The notes under the pieces: generated by a model
What the model saw: the letters and a program-made list of their open reading frames with translations, nothing else
Database searches by the model: none
What the model was told of the DNA's origin: nothing
Position numbers and translations under genes: made by a program
Part shown: piece after piece, positions 24,357-32,833 of the stretch
How the letters are laid out: each line of letters starts with the position of its first letter
Numbering within the stretch: the stretch's first letter is position 1
NCBI GenBank assembly: GCA_964418325.1
Contig: CAYQLC010000008.1
Span: 1 to 55,016 of the forward strand
Source: IMCC26077 sp964418325
Lineage (GTDB): Bacteria; Actinomycetota; Actinomycetes; Nanopelagicales; Nanopelagicaceae
Reading direction: 5' to 3'
Length of the DNA stretch: 55,016 bases

Positions 24357-26282
24357 GTGTCTGACCGAGTAGGCGAAGTCATCGATGGGCGTTATGAGAT
24401 AACCAGCGTTATCTCTCGAGGTGGCATGGCCACTGTCTACTCCGCGGTGGACACTCGCCTAGACCGAACGGTCGCCATCAAGATTATGCATGAACATCTG
24501 GCGCAAGATGAGGAATTTGTCTCCCGGTTTATTCGAGAAGCGAAAGCCGCTGCGGCGCTCTCCCACCCAAATCTGGTGCAGGTCTACGACCAGGGTTGGA
24601 ATCAGGGTGGCATTCCCGCGGTCTTCCTTGTTATGGAGTACATCCCAGGTGCAACCTTGCGCGATCATCTGTTCGCCGTCGGGCAACTGGGAGCAAAAGA
24701 ATCTCTAGAGATTCTCGATCAGGTTCTCTCTGCTCTTATCTATGCCCACAGGGGTGGAATCATCCATCGCGACATCAAGCCTGAGAACATCATGATTACC
24801 TCTGACGGTCGAGCCAAGCTAGGAGATTTTGGGTTGGCTCGCGCAGTTAGCACTGGAAATACTCTAACTGCAGATGCCAATGTACTTATGGGCACAGTCG
24901 CCTACTTAGCTCCCGAACAAGTTCAGCGAGGTATCGCTGATATAAAGAGCGATGTTTATTCGCTTGGAATCGTGCTCTTTGAATTATTGACCGGTAAGAA
25001 ACCGTACGAAGGGGACTCCCCCATCCAAATTGCTTATCGCCATGTTCATGACAGAGTTCCCGCGCCATCTACTCTTAATCCAGCCATCACCAAGGATCTT
25101 GATTTACTAGTTTTGCGTGCCACTGCGCCTGACCCAGGGTTGCGCTATCAGAGCGCGAGCGAATTCCAAGACTCAATTAGAAAAAGTCTGCTTCTGCTCG
25201 ACCCCAATGAACAACAACTTAGTTTGCCGCTTGGAATACCAGATGAATTGCGTCGTCCTCGAAAAGAGCGAGCACAAAAACGCGTTCGAAACCAAGATCG
25301 CGAAAAAGGTTCTACCCCTGCCGAACCAAATCGTGAAATAACCAGCCCTCGAGTGAGCAATACCTCGGAAATTCGCAGAAGAAGTTCGAAGCGAGTTCGT
25401 CGCAATCGATTTATTGCGGTGGCGATAGCTGGTGTAATTGGAATAGTCGGGTGGTATCAACTCTTTGGTCCTGGCTCGCAGATAGCGATTCCTTCAGTGA
25501 TTGGTGCCACGAAGAAACAAGCAGAACAAACAATGGCTACTTTTGGTATCAAAATAAAGGTAACAAAAGATAAGTTCGACGAGTTAGTCCCCAAAGGCAA
25601 GATTATTTCGATGTCTCCACCAGCAGGAAGTCGCCTAGGTGAGGGCGAAACTATTTCGCTCATCATCTCGAAAGGACCTGAGCGGTACAAGGTCCCTAAT
25701 CTCAAAGGGAAAAATATCTCTGAAGCAACTGTTGCATTGGCAAATGAAAAATTACTAATTGGCAAAACTGACGAACAATTCAGCGCCAAAGTTCCCAAAG
25801 GTCAAATCATCTCCATCTCTCCTGATCCAGGAACGATGGTTAAAAAGAACACCGAAGTGAATTTGGTAGTGAGTAAGGGCGAGGAATTGATCTCACTAGT
25901 CAATTATGTTGGAAAGAGTAGTGAGCAAGCTCTAAATGAATTAACCGAGGCGGGGTTTGAAGTCATCCAAGAAGAGGCATTTAGTGATGCTTATCCCATC
26001 GGTATCGTCATCGCTCAGAAACCAGATAAGCCTGAGTTGGTAAAGGGCGGAAAGGTGGCTTTGACCATCTCAAAGGGCCCTGAAAAAATCAAAGTTCCCT
26101 CTGGGGTCGTGAAACTAGAGGAGAGTAAGGCCATTAAATTGCTTGAGGATTATGGCTTCGCTGTCAAAGTACTCAAACCTGCAAAAATTCCCAAAGGCAA
26201 GAAGCTCGTTGTTATCAAAGTAACGCCAAGCGAGGGCGCTCTCGTCAAGCCAAATTCGGTAATTACCATCGAAGTAAAGTAG
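24357..26282 (+). CDS. pknB: PASTA-domain Ser/Thr protein kinase (PknB/PknL type)
   Basis: The protein has 641 residues. The cytoplasmic kinase domain (about residues 11-275) has the glycine loop ISRGGMATVYS, Lys42 in VAIK, HRDIKPEN (His137-Asp139), DFG (157-159) and APE (185-187). A basic stretch and one membrane helix (about 350-368) follow, then four extracellular PASTA repeats that would sense cell-wall fragments; the third is degenerate. GTG at 24357 is the start. Neither pbpA/rodA nor a phosphatase gene adjoins it, as they do for PknB. A class II DAHP synthase gene lies nearby, as for mycobacterial pknL, so it may be the PknL orthologue. Confidence 0.92.
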   Translation: MSDRVGEVIDGRYEITSVISRGGMATVYSAVDTRLDRTVAIKIMHEHLAQDEEFVSRFIREAKAAAALSHPNLVQVYDQGWNQGGIPAVFLVMEYIPGATLRDHLFAVGQLGAKESLEILDQVLSALIYAHRGGIIHRDIKPENIMITSDGRAKLGDFGLARAVSTGNTLTADANVLMGTVAYLAPEQVQRGIADIKSDVYSLGIVLFELLTGKKPYEGDSPIQIAYRHVHDRVPAPSTLNPAITKDLDLLVLRATAPDPGLRYQSASEFQDSIRKSLLLLDPNEQQLSLPLGIPDELRRPRKERAQKRVRNQDREKGSTPAEPNREITSPRVSNTSEIRRRSSKRVRRNRFIAVAIAGVIGIVGWYQLFGPGSQIAIPSVIGATKKQAEQTMATFGIKIKVTKDKFDELVPKGKIISMSPPAGSRLGEGETISLIISKGPERYKVPNLKGKNISEATVALANEKLLIGKTDEQFSAKVPKGQIISISPDPGTMVKKNTEVNLVVSKGEELISLVNYVGKSSEQALNELTEAGFEVIQEEAFSDAYPIGIVIAQKPDKPELVKGGKVALTISKGPEKIKVPSGVVKLEESKAIKLLEDYGFAVKVLKPAKIPKGKKLVVIKVTPSEGALVKPNSVITIEVK

Positions 26283-26293
26283 CCTCTTCGCTC

Positions 26294-27154
26294 ATGGGAA
26301 GTGCTACGAAGAATCGAATTGGAGCTCACGTTCCCACCTCGGGTGGCCTGGTAAAGCGCGCTCTTGGTTATGCCCAAACTATCGAGGCTGAAACTATTCA
26401 AATCTTCGCTTCAAACCCGCGCGGATGGGCGATGCCTGAGCCAAACGCGACTGCTGACAAAGAGTTTCGTAACCAGGCTGAAGCGATGGACATCACCACC
26501 TACGTCCACGCGCCCTTTCTCATAAACCTTGGCTCTCCAACAGAGGCTACGTACGAGAATTCCCTGGCATCCACTGAATACGCCTTGAAACGTAGCCGCG
26601 AACTTGGGGCTCTGGGAGCAGTGATTCACACGGGTTCGGCTGTCAAAGAAGAGTTTGTCGATCAAGCATGGAAGCAGATTCACGATGGAGTGCTGCCGAT
26701 TCTGGAAAGACTCAAGGCCGACGACCCCTTCCTTTTGCTTGAACCCACCGCTGGGCAAGGTCAATCGTTGGTCCGTCGTCTCGAAGAACTTGTTAAATAC
26801 TTTGACGCCCTTGAACATCACCCTAAAGTTGGAATTTGTATCGACACCTGTCACGTCTTTGCAGCGGGCCACGACATCACGACTAAAAATGGCGTTGATG
26901 AAATGCTTGGCGCCCTCACTGCAGTTATCCCAAGCGATCGAATTAAATTAGTTCACGCAAATGATTCTATGGATATCTGTGGGGCGCTCAAAGATCGTCA
27001 TCAATCGATTGGCGCTGGACATATTGGAGAGAAACCATTCCAAGCATTGATGAAACATCCATCGATGAACGGCGTTCCCTTCGTTCTCGAAACGCCAGGG
27101 GAAGAGCCTGAGCATGGAAGAGAAGTTAAGATTCTCAAGAAATTACGCGGATGA
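26294..27154 (+). CDS. nfo: Endonuclease IV (AP endonuclease)
   Basis: This 286-residue TIM-barrel nuclease cuts DNA at abasic sites and removes blocked 3' ends in base excision repair. Three family signatures are present: the N-terminal RIGAHVPTSGGL, VGICIDTCHVFAAGHDI and KLVHANDSMDICGALKDRH followed by GAGHIG, with the Zn ligands (His, Glu, Asp) in place. LLLEPTAGQG and FVLETPG carry the metal-binding Glu residues. The stop overlaps the next start as ATGA. Confidence 0.95.
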   Translation: MGSATKNRIGAHVPTSGGLVKRALGYAQTIEAETIQIFASNPRGWAMPEPNATADKEFRNQAEAMDITTYVHAPFLINLGSPTEATYENSLASTEYALKRSRELGALGAVIHTGSAVKEEFVDQAWKQIHDGVLPILERLKADDPFLLLEPTAGQGQSLVRRLEELVKYFDALEHHPKVGICIDTCHVFAAGHDITTKNGVDEMLGALTAVIPSDRIKLVHANDSMDICGALKDRHQSIGAGHIGEKPFQALMKHPSMNGVPFVLETPGEEPEHGREVKILKKLRG

Positions 27155-28017
27155 CCCGTCGAATTCAAATTCTGGCGTTAATCGCGCTGACCACGGTGGC
27201 GGCAGTCTGGGGCGCGTCATTCGTGTTAATGAAAGATGCTCTTAAGGGTCAGAGCGTTGATGATTTTCTCGCCACTCGTTTCATCATTGCCACAGCCGCG
27301 TTGATGCTCTTTCGTCCGAAAGCTCTCACTGAAATTGACTCAGAGATGCTGAAGAAAGGATCTCTTTTAGGTCTTTTTCTCGGCTCCGGTTATCTTTTTC
27401 AAACAATCGGTTTACATCTAACGACGGCAGCTACTACGGGGTTTCTTACCGGCCTCTATGTCGTCTTCACCCCAATTCTTGGCGCGCTCTTCCTTAAATC
27501 ATCGGTATCAAGAAATGAGTGGATAGGCGTAGCCATGGCAACTATTGGCCTTGCCCTACTCTCCCTTAAAGGTTTTTCCATCGGGATGGGTGAGCTATCG
27601 GTATTACTCAGCGCTCTCTTCTTTGCTCTGCACATACTTGGCCTAGGTCGTTGGTCTGAACGATTTGCGACCTATCCCCTCACCATCGTGCAGCTTGGGA
27701 CTATCGCGATTTTGATGACGATTCTTGCCATCGTCGATAGTGGATATGAACCTCCAAATACCGATCAAGAGTGGACCGCGACAATCTTTACCGCGCTTTT
27801 AGCAACTTCTATTGCCTTTCTTATCCAAACGTGGTCGCAATCTAAGATGGATGCAACGGTCGTGGCAGTTGTTCTGACTTTAGAAGTGGTTTTTGCAGCG
27901 CTCTTTGCAGTGCTTGCTGGGCAAGAATCTTTGACGATTCGGGCCACTATTGGCGGCACGCTAATTTTCGCGGCGATGCTACTTATGCAAATTCGAGTAG
28001 GATCAAAAAAATCCTAG
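27151..28017 (+). CDS. EamA/DMT-family transporter
   Basis: This 288-residue membrane protein has ten predicted helices in two EamA repeats. The N-terminal AAVWGASFVLMKDAL, TTAATTGFLTGLYVVFTPILG and the second-half LEVVFAALFAVLAGQESL are typical of the drug/metabolite transporter superfamily. It is coupled to nfo by an ATGA overlap and its stop overlaps the ogt stop on the other strand by three bases. The substrate cannot be predicted. Confidence 0.87.
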   Translation: MTRRIQILALIALTTVAAVWGASFVLMKDALKGQSVDDFLATRFIIATAALMLFRPKALTEIDSEMLKKGSLLGLFLGSGYLFQTIGLHLTTAATTGFLTGLYVVFTPILGALFLKSSVSRNEWIGVAMATIGLALLSLKGFSIGMGELSVLLSALFFALHILGLGRWSERFATYPLTIVQLGTIAILMTILAIVDSGYEPPNTDQEWTATIFTALLATSIAFLIQTWSQSKMDATVVAVVLTLEVVFAALFAVLAGQESLTIRATIGGTLIFAAMLLMQIRVGSKKS

Positions 28018-28372
28018 TCAGTAACTCCCTCGTGGCGTAATAGCCACTCCTTCTTTCTGATCCCATATCCGTAGTTTCCCAGAGAACCATCGCTGCGAAT
28101 AATGCGATGGCATGGAATTATCGGAGCTATCGCGTTTCGCCCACATGCACTTCCTGCAGCACGTACCGCAGCAGGAGAACCAGATTTTGCTGCCAAGTCG
28201 GCGTAGGTAATCACCTTTCCCGCAGGGATCTTTCGCATTGTCCGCCATGCACGTTGGCTGAATTCACTGCCCGGTTGTCTTACCTTGAGATCTGAAAAAG
28301 CATTGAGGTCGCCATCGAAGTAATCTTCAATCAGTGTGCTGAGCCATTTGATACTTTTACTCGAAGAAATAT
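28014..28372 (-). CDS. ogt: O6-methylguanine-DNA methyltransferase (N-terminus lost in gap)
   Basis: The visible 118 residues include the diagnostic active site IIPCHRII, preceded by GSACGRNAIAP, plus VRQPGSEFSQRAW, MRKIPAGKVITYADLA and GSLGNYGYGIRKKEWLL. The protein transfers alkyl groups from O6-alkylguanine to its own Cys. The frame continues upstream of the internal ATG at 28238 to the gap edge (WLSTLIEDYFDGDLNAFSDL), so the real start lies inside the missing sequence. Its stop overlaps the convergent EamA stop. Confidence 0.9.
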
Positions 28373-28472
28373 NNNNNNNNNNNNNNNNNNNNNNNNNNNN
28401 NNNNNNNNNNNNNNNNNNNNNNNNNNNNNNNNNNNNNNNNNNNNNNNNNNNNNNNNNNNNNNNNNNNNNNNN
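28373..28472. other. True assembly gap of unknown length (100 N)
   Basis: Unlike the other two gaps, the flanks are not identical. The left side is inside ogt and the right side inside the DAHP synthase gene, with the missing N-terminus of one and C-terminus of the other between them. At least about 150-250 bases should be missing, so the 100 N is only a placeholder. Confidence 0.85.
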
Positions 28473-29740
28473 GTTTCATAGCGCGAGGCGAGGTCTTCGT
28501 GCGAGATCTCGGTGCCACCACCGACGCACTCCGTGACATCGTCGCCCGTTAACTCGATGTGGATTCCGCCTGGATGTGTTCCGAGTTTACGATGGACTTC
28601 AAAGAATCCGCGCACCTCATCCATGACATCATCAAATTTTCGCGTCTTATAACCACTCGGAGCTTCATAAGTATTCCCATGCATCGGATCGCAGACCCAC
28701 AAGACCTCAACTCCCGCCTTCGTTACTCCTTCGACGAGAGCTGGCAGAGCCTGTCGAATTACCCCAGCCCCCATGCGGGTAATGAGAGTGATGCGCCCAG
28801 GCTCCCGCTCTGGGTCGAGCTTATTAATGAGCGCTAGCACTTCATCGACGGTCGCTTTCGGACCAATCTTGATACCGATTGGATTCCTAATCTTTGCGCA
28901 GAAATCAACGTGTGCGCCATCAATCTGTCTGGTCCGTTCACCAATCCAGACAAAGTGCGCCGACACATCGTAAGGAGTTCCAGTACGAGAATCGATGCGC
29001 GTCAAAGCCTTCTCGTATTCAAGGATAAGTGCCTCATGACTTGAAAAGAGATCAACAGAGCGGAATTGATCAGCATCGATACCTGCAGACTTCATGAACG
29101 CTAGCGCGCGACCAATTTCATTGGCCATTTGCTCATATCGCTCCCCAAATGCTGCATCTCGAATGAATCCTTTATTCCATTCATGAACGCGACGCAGATC
29201 GGCGAAGCCACCTTGGGTGAAGGCACGGACAAGATTCAGCGTCATGGCAGAGGTGTGGTAGACCTTGACTAATCGTTGTGGATCTGGGGTGCGAGAGCGC
29301 TCATCAAATGCTAAATCATTGACTGCATCACCACGGTAAGCCGGGAGCGTGATGCCATCTCGAGTCTCGGTATCTTTACTTCTTGGCTTAGCAAACTGCC
29401 CTGCCATGCGTCCGACCTTTACCACTGGAAGGCTGGCGCCGTATTGAAGCACTGCCGCCATCTGCAAAATGGTTTTAATTCGATTACGAATCGAGTCAGC
29501 GGTGGCTCCGGTGAAAGTTTCAGCGCAATCGCCACCTTGTAACCAGAATGCCTCGCCACGGGCAGCCTGAGCAATTCGACGCTTTAACTCATCGCACTCT
29601 CCCGCGAAGACTAGCGGTGGGAATGTTCGCAGCTCCGCGACTGCACTGGCCAGAGCAGCCTGATCAGGCCACTGCGGTTGTTGTGCTGCAACAAGAGATG
29701 AATCAAAGAGATTCTCTAGGGAAGTGTTGTTGAGATTCAT
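28473..29740 (-). CDS. aroG: Class II DAHP synthase (C-terminus lost in gap)
   Basis: The enzyme condenses phosphoenolpyruvate and erythrose 4-phosphate to DAHP, the first step of aromatic amino acid synthesis. About 422 residues are visible. Class II features are LVFAGECDELKRR, FWLQGGDCAETF, the Cys/metal region, WIGERTRQIDGAHVDF, KIGPKAT, VLWVCDPMHGNT and GGIHIELTGDDVTECVGG. The frame runs into the N gap shortly after SRYE, where about 30 residues are expected to remain. ATG at 29740 is chosen; the open frame extends to 29812 and would overlap pfkA. The gene follows pfkA on the same strand after 43 bases. Confidence 0.93.
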
Positions 29741-29783
29741 TCTTTTATCGCACCTATCTTCTCTCGTGTCGTATTTCTCGTCA

Positions 29784-30809
29784 TTATCCGAAGAAAGTTT
29801 CAGATTCGGCATACAACGCAGGATCTACCAACTTCAACTTCTCAGTAGCAGCGGCAAGTGGCACTCGGACAATATTGGTTCCTTGAAGCGCGACCATTTT
29901 TCCCCAATCGCCATCATGCACTGCAGTTATTGCGTGGAGCCCAAATCGCGTTGCCAGCACGCGATCGAAGGCGGTAGGAGTGCCGCCACGTTGAATGTGG
30001 CCCAGTACTGAGACGCGAGCCTCTTTGCCGGTCCGAGTTTCAATCTCTTTAGCCAACCACTCACCAATTCCCGATAACTTCACGTGACCAAAAGCATCGA
30101 GTGATCCATCTTTGGTGACGATGCTGCCGGCTTGCGGTAGTGCGCCTTCAGCAACCACGATGATTGGCGCATAGTTGTATTTGTATCGAGATTCGACATA
30201 CTCGCAAACTTTTTCAATAGAGAAAGGAACTTCGGGAATCAAAATGCATGATGCCCCACCCGCTAAGCCGGAGTGAAGTGCAATCCATCCAGCATGGCGA
30301 CCCATGACTTCGACAATGAGAGTTCGATGATGAGATTCGGCGGTGGTATGTAGGCGATCGATTGCTTCCATCGCGATATTTACTGCAGTATCAAAGCCAA
30401 AGGTGTAATCAGTGGCATTGAGGTCGTTATCAATCGTCTTGGGTACTCCCACCACATTCACGCCAAGACCGTGAAGTTTGGTGGCAACGCCCAGGGTGTC
30501 CTCACCGCCAATGGCAATGAGGGCATCGATTCCCGAAGCGGCAAGGTTTGCTTTGATCTTCTCGACTCCACCCTCAATGGCAAACGGGTTAGTTCTCGAT
30601 GAACCCAAAATGGTGCCGCCTCGAGGCAGAAGTCCTCGGGTGCTCTTGATGTCCAGCGGCATCGTCAGTCCCTCGAGAGGCCCCTTCCAACCATCACGAA
30701 AACCAACAAATTCATATCCATACTCTTTGACGCCTTTTCGCACGACAGCGCGAATGACAGCGTTCAGGCCGGGGCAATCTCCGCCACCAGTGAGCACACC
30801 CACGCGCAT
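29784..30809 (-). CDS. pfkA: 6-phosphofructokinase, probably PPi-dependent
   Basis: This 341-residue enzyme phosphorylates fructose 6-phosphate in glycolysis. It has the N-terminal GVLTGGGDCPGLNAVIR, GGTILGSSRTNP, TIDNDL, the MGRHAGWIAL signature and LGHIQRGGTPTAFDR. The two residues that separate phosphate donors are Asp104 (in GGEDT) and Lys124 (in PKTIDND), which is the set known from PPi-dependent enzymes; ATP-dependent enzymes usually carry Gly at both. The ATG has AGGTG eight bases upstream. With PPi as donor the reaction would be reversible and save ATP. Donor choice is inferred from these two residues. Confidence 0.93.
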   Translation of the reverse strand: MRVGVLTGGGDCPGLNAVIRAVVRKGVKEYGYEFVGFRDGWKGPLEGLTMPLDIKSTRGLLPRGGTILGSSRTNPFAIEGGVEKIKANLAASGIDALIAIGGEDTLGVATKLHGLGVNVVGVPKTIDNDLNATDYTFGFDTAVNIAMEAIDRLHTTAESHHRTLIVEVMGRHAGWIALHSGLAGGASCILIPEVPFSIEKVCEYVESRYKYNYAPIIVVAEGALPQAGSIVTKDGSLDAFGHVKLSGIGEWLAKEIETRTGKEARVSVLGHIQRGGTPTAFDRVLATRFGLHAITAVHDGDWGKMVALQGTNIVRVPLAAATEKLKLVDPALYAESETFFG

Positions 30810-30881
30810 GGATTTTCACCTCAAAGTTAGATTTTTCGTAGGGGTCAATGGTACCGGTGCAGCGGCGCGGCGCGCTCCCGT

Positions 30882-30887
30882 TACCCT
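30882..30887 (+). promoter_or_regulatory. -10-like hexamer for a leaderless EamA message
   Basis: TACCCT ends seven bases before the ATG at 30895. There is no ribosome binding site, which fits a leaderless transcript. The same TACCCT with the same seven-base spacing precedes the metF start. Confidence 0.4.
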
Positions 30888-30894
30888 AGGTCCA

Positions 30895-31797
30895 ATGAGG
30901 CCAGCGCAGGAGAACCGCTATATCGGCTATTACCTCGCTGTCAGCGCTCTTTGGGGAATCCCCTATCTCTTTGTCAGCGTCGCAGTTAAAGAGCTATCAG
31001 TTCCGGTGATTGTCTTTACGCGAGTATTAATCGGAGCGCTCATCCTTATCCCGCTCGCATTACGCGCGGGCTCACTGCGCGTTCCTCGATCGAGCTACAA
31101 GTACATCGCACTTTATGCAATCTTTGAAATGTTTATTCCATGGACCTTGATCTCTGATGGGCAAAAAGAAGTGAGCTCGGGACTTGCCGGCCTCTTAATT
31201 GCGACAGTGCCCATTTGGGCAAATCTCCTTGCAGCTCTTGCTGGAGATCGTTCAGTGAGACATCCTCGCCAAGTCACAGGAATTGCTATTGGGTTTATTG
31301 GCGTGGTGGCATTGGTTGGCGTCGACTCCTTCATGGAAAGTCACGACCTCTTAGCGATGCTCAAGATTCTCTTCAGCGCTTTTTCCTATGCATTTGCCAC
31401 ATTCATGGCCACGCGACATCTCACCACCATCTCGGGCGTTGCTGTTAATGGATTAGCTATGGCACTGACAGCGATAGTTTTCGCTATTCCTGCCATCAAT
31501 TCACTTCCCACACAGATGCCCTCGAGCCGTGCGCTCTTTTCGCTCCTGGCCCTTGGGCTCTTCTGTACCGCGTTAGCCTTCTACTACTTCTTCACTTTGC
31601 TTAAGCTGATCGGCGCACCCAAAGCATCGACCGTCACCTACCCCAACACCGCCATCGCGATCGCACTAGGAGTTCTCCTTCTCAAAGAACCGGTCACCAT
31701 TGGGATGGTGGTCGGCTTCCCCATGGTCTTGCTTGGCTCATACCTAGCCACCTCGCGGCGTAATCATCCAGCCGCTATTTCAACGGGCGGAAAGTAG
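30895..31797 (+). CDS. EamA/DMT-family transporter
   Basis: This 300-residue protein has ten membrane helices in two EamA halves. The N-terminal YYLAVSALWGIPYLFVSVAV and the second-half TVTYPNTAIAIALGVLLLKEPVT are typical of the family. The frame is open for 139 more codons upstream, but that part is antisense to pfkA and has no membrane character, so the ATG at 30895 is chosen. It is not closely similar to the EamA protein at 27151 by eye. The substrate is unknown. Confidence 0.87.
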   Translation: MRPAQENRYIGYYLAVSALWGIPYLFVSVAVKELSVPVIVFTRVLIGALILIPLALRAGSLRVPRSSYKYIALYAIFEMFIPWTLISDGQKEVSSGLAGLLIATVPIWANLLAALAGDRSVRHPRQVTGIAIGFIGVVALVGVDSFMESHDLLAMLKILFSAFSYAFATFMATRHLTTISGVAVNGLAMALTAIVFAIPAINSLPTQMPSSRALFSLLALGLFCTALAFYYFFTLLKLIGAPKASTVTYPNTAIAIALGVLLLKEPVTIGMVVGFPMVLLGSYLATSRRNHPAAISTGGK

Positions 31798-31820
31798 CCC
31801 CGAGACTTAATCTTTGGCGC

Positions 31821-31952
31821 ATGTCCTCGCCGCTCTTCCAATGTCGATGCGGCACCCCGTGGAGCATTACCGATGAAGGAGTGGTCATCTGTGAACGCTG
31901 TCAAAAACCCGCCCATCCCGCGATTGCGGTTTTAGTGACTAGTAAGAGTTAA
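31821..31952 (+). CDS. Small zinc-ribbon-like protein (43 aa)
   Basis: A short frame starts at ATG 31821, 23 bases after the EamA stop, and ends in TAA overlapping the era stop on the other strand. The protein has Cys8, Cys10, Cys24 and Cys27 (QCRCG ... ICERC), a four-cysteine zinc-ribbon pattern with a Trp-rich turn between them (TPWSITDEGVVICERC). Small zinc ribbons of this type bind nucleic acid or protein partners. It is not a family I can name, and it is too short for confidence from composition alone, but the spaced cysteines and tight fit argue that it is real. Confidence 0.55.
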   Translation: MSSPLFQCRCGTPWSITDEGVVICERCQKPAHPAIAVLVTSKS

Positions 31953-32833
31953 AAACCGAATTTCTCCAGTGCGCGAGGGTTTCGTTGCCACTCCGATTCC
32001 ACTCCCACATGTAATTTTAAAAAGACTCGCTCACCCCGGTAGCTCTCGATTGCTTGCCGCGCTTTGGTGCCGATTTCCTTGATTCGCTCCCCAGATTTAC
32101 CGAGAAGAATCTTCTTTTGGCTATCTCGCTCAAGGAAAATCTTCCCGTAAATGATCGGCGTTTTACCATCATCACCAATCGTTATCTCTTCAATAGTGAC
32201 CATCAGAGAGTGAGGTAACTCATCGTTCAGTAGTTCAAGCGCCGCCTCACGAATCAACTCGCTATAAATATCATGTTCACTCTCTTCACTCACATAATCT
32301 TCCGGGTAGAGCGCTGGACCTTCTGGAAGATTAGCGATGAGTAGATTGAGGAGTTTCTCGATATTCATATCTTTCTTCGCCGAGACTGGAATGATCTCTT
32401 GCCATTGCGCTAGCTCACCTATGCTCGCTAACTTCTCCATCAATGTAGATGGCGCGACTCGATCAGATTTCGTTACCACCGCTATCAACGGAATCGATCC
32501 GATGATCTCGCTAATGATTCGCTTATCTCCTGGCCCGATCTCTTCATCAGCGGGCAAACAGCAAAGAATTAGATCGACATCGCTGTAAGTCTCCGCTACA
32601 AGTGCATTAAGGCGCTGACCTAGAAGGGTTTTTGGTTTATGAATTCCTGGGGTATCAACGAGAATTACTTGACCGTGTGGGCGATGAATGATCCCTCGGA
32701 TAGCTCGGCGTGTGGTTTGTGGACGAGAGGAGGTGATAGCAATCTTCTCCCCCACTAACGAGTTGAGCAGAGTCGATTTTCCAGTGTTCGGACGTCCCAC
32801 TAGGGCAACAAACCCAGAGCGAAATTCATCCAT
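31949..32833 (-). CDS. era: GTPase Era
   Basis: This 294-residue GTPase assists maturation of 16S rRNA and the 30S subunit. The G domain has G1 GRPNTGKSTLL, G2 in TTRRAIRG, G3 DTPGIHKP and G4 TKSD, and the C-terminal half is a KH domain with ILLGKSGERIKEIG. The length is normal. The ATG lies inside the last eight bases of dprA, so the two are coupled. The stop overlaps that of the convergent zinc-ribbon gene. Confidence 0.95.
   Translation of the reverse strand: MDEFRSGFVALVGRPNTGKSTLLNSLVGEKIAITSSRPQTTRRAIRGIIHRPHGQVILVDTPGIHKPKTLLGQRLNALVAETYSDVDLILCCLPADEEIGPGDKRIISEIIGSIPLIAVVTKSDRVAPSTLMEKLASIGELAQWQEIIPVSAKKDMNIEKLLNLLIANLPEGPALYPEDYVSEESEHDIYSELIREAALELLNDELPHSLMVTIEEITIGDDGKTPIIYGKIFLERDSQKKILLGKSGERIKEIGTKARQAIESYRGERVFLKLHVGVESEWQRNPRALEKFGF

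Noticed and set aside
28014..28238. Complete 74-residue protein starting at the internal ATG
   Set aside because: Methyltransferase sequence continues in frame above that ATG up to the gap, so this is the C-terminal part of a longer ogt gene.
30478..30894. N-terminal extension of the EamA frame by 139 codons
   Set aside because: The extension is antisense to pfkA, has no membrane character and lies before a -10-like element at 30882; the ATG at 30895 is the likely start.
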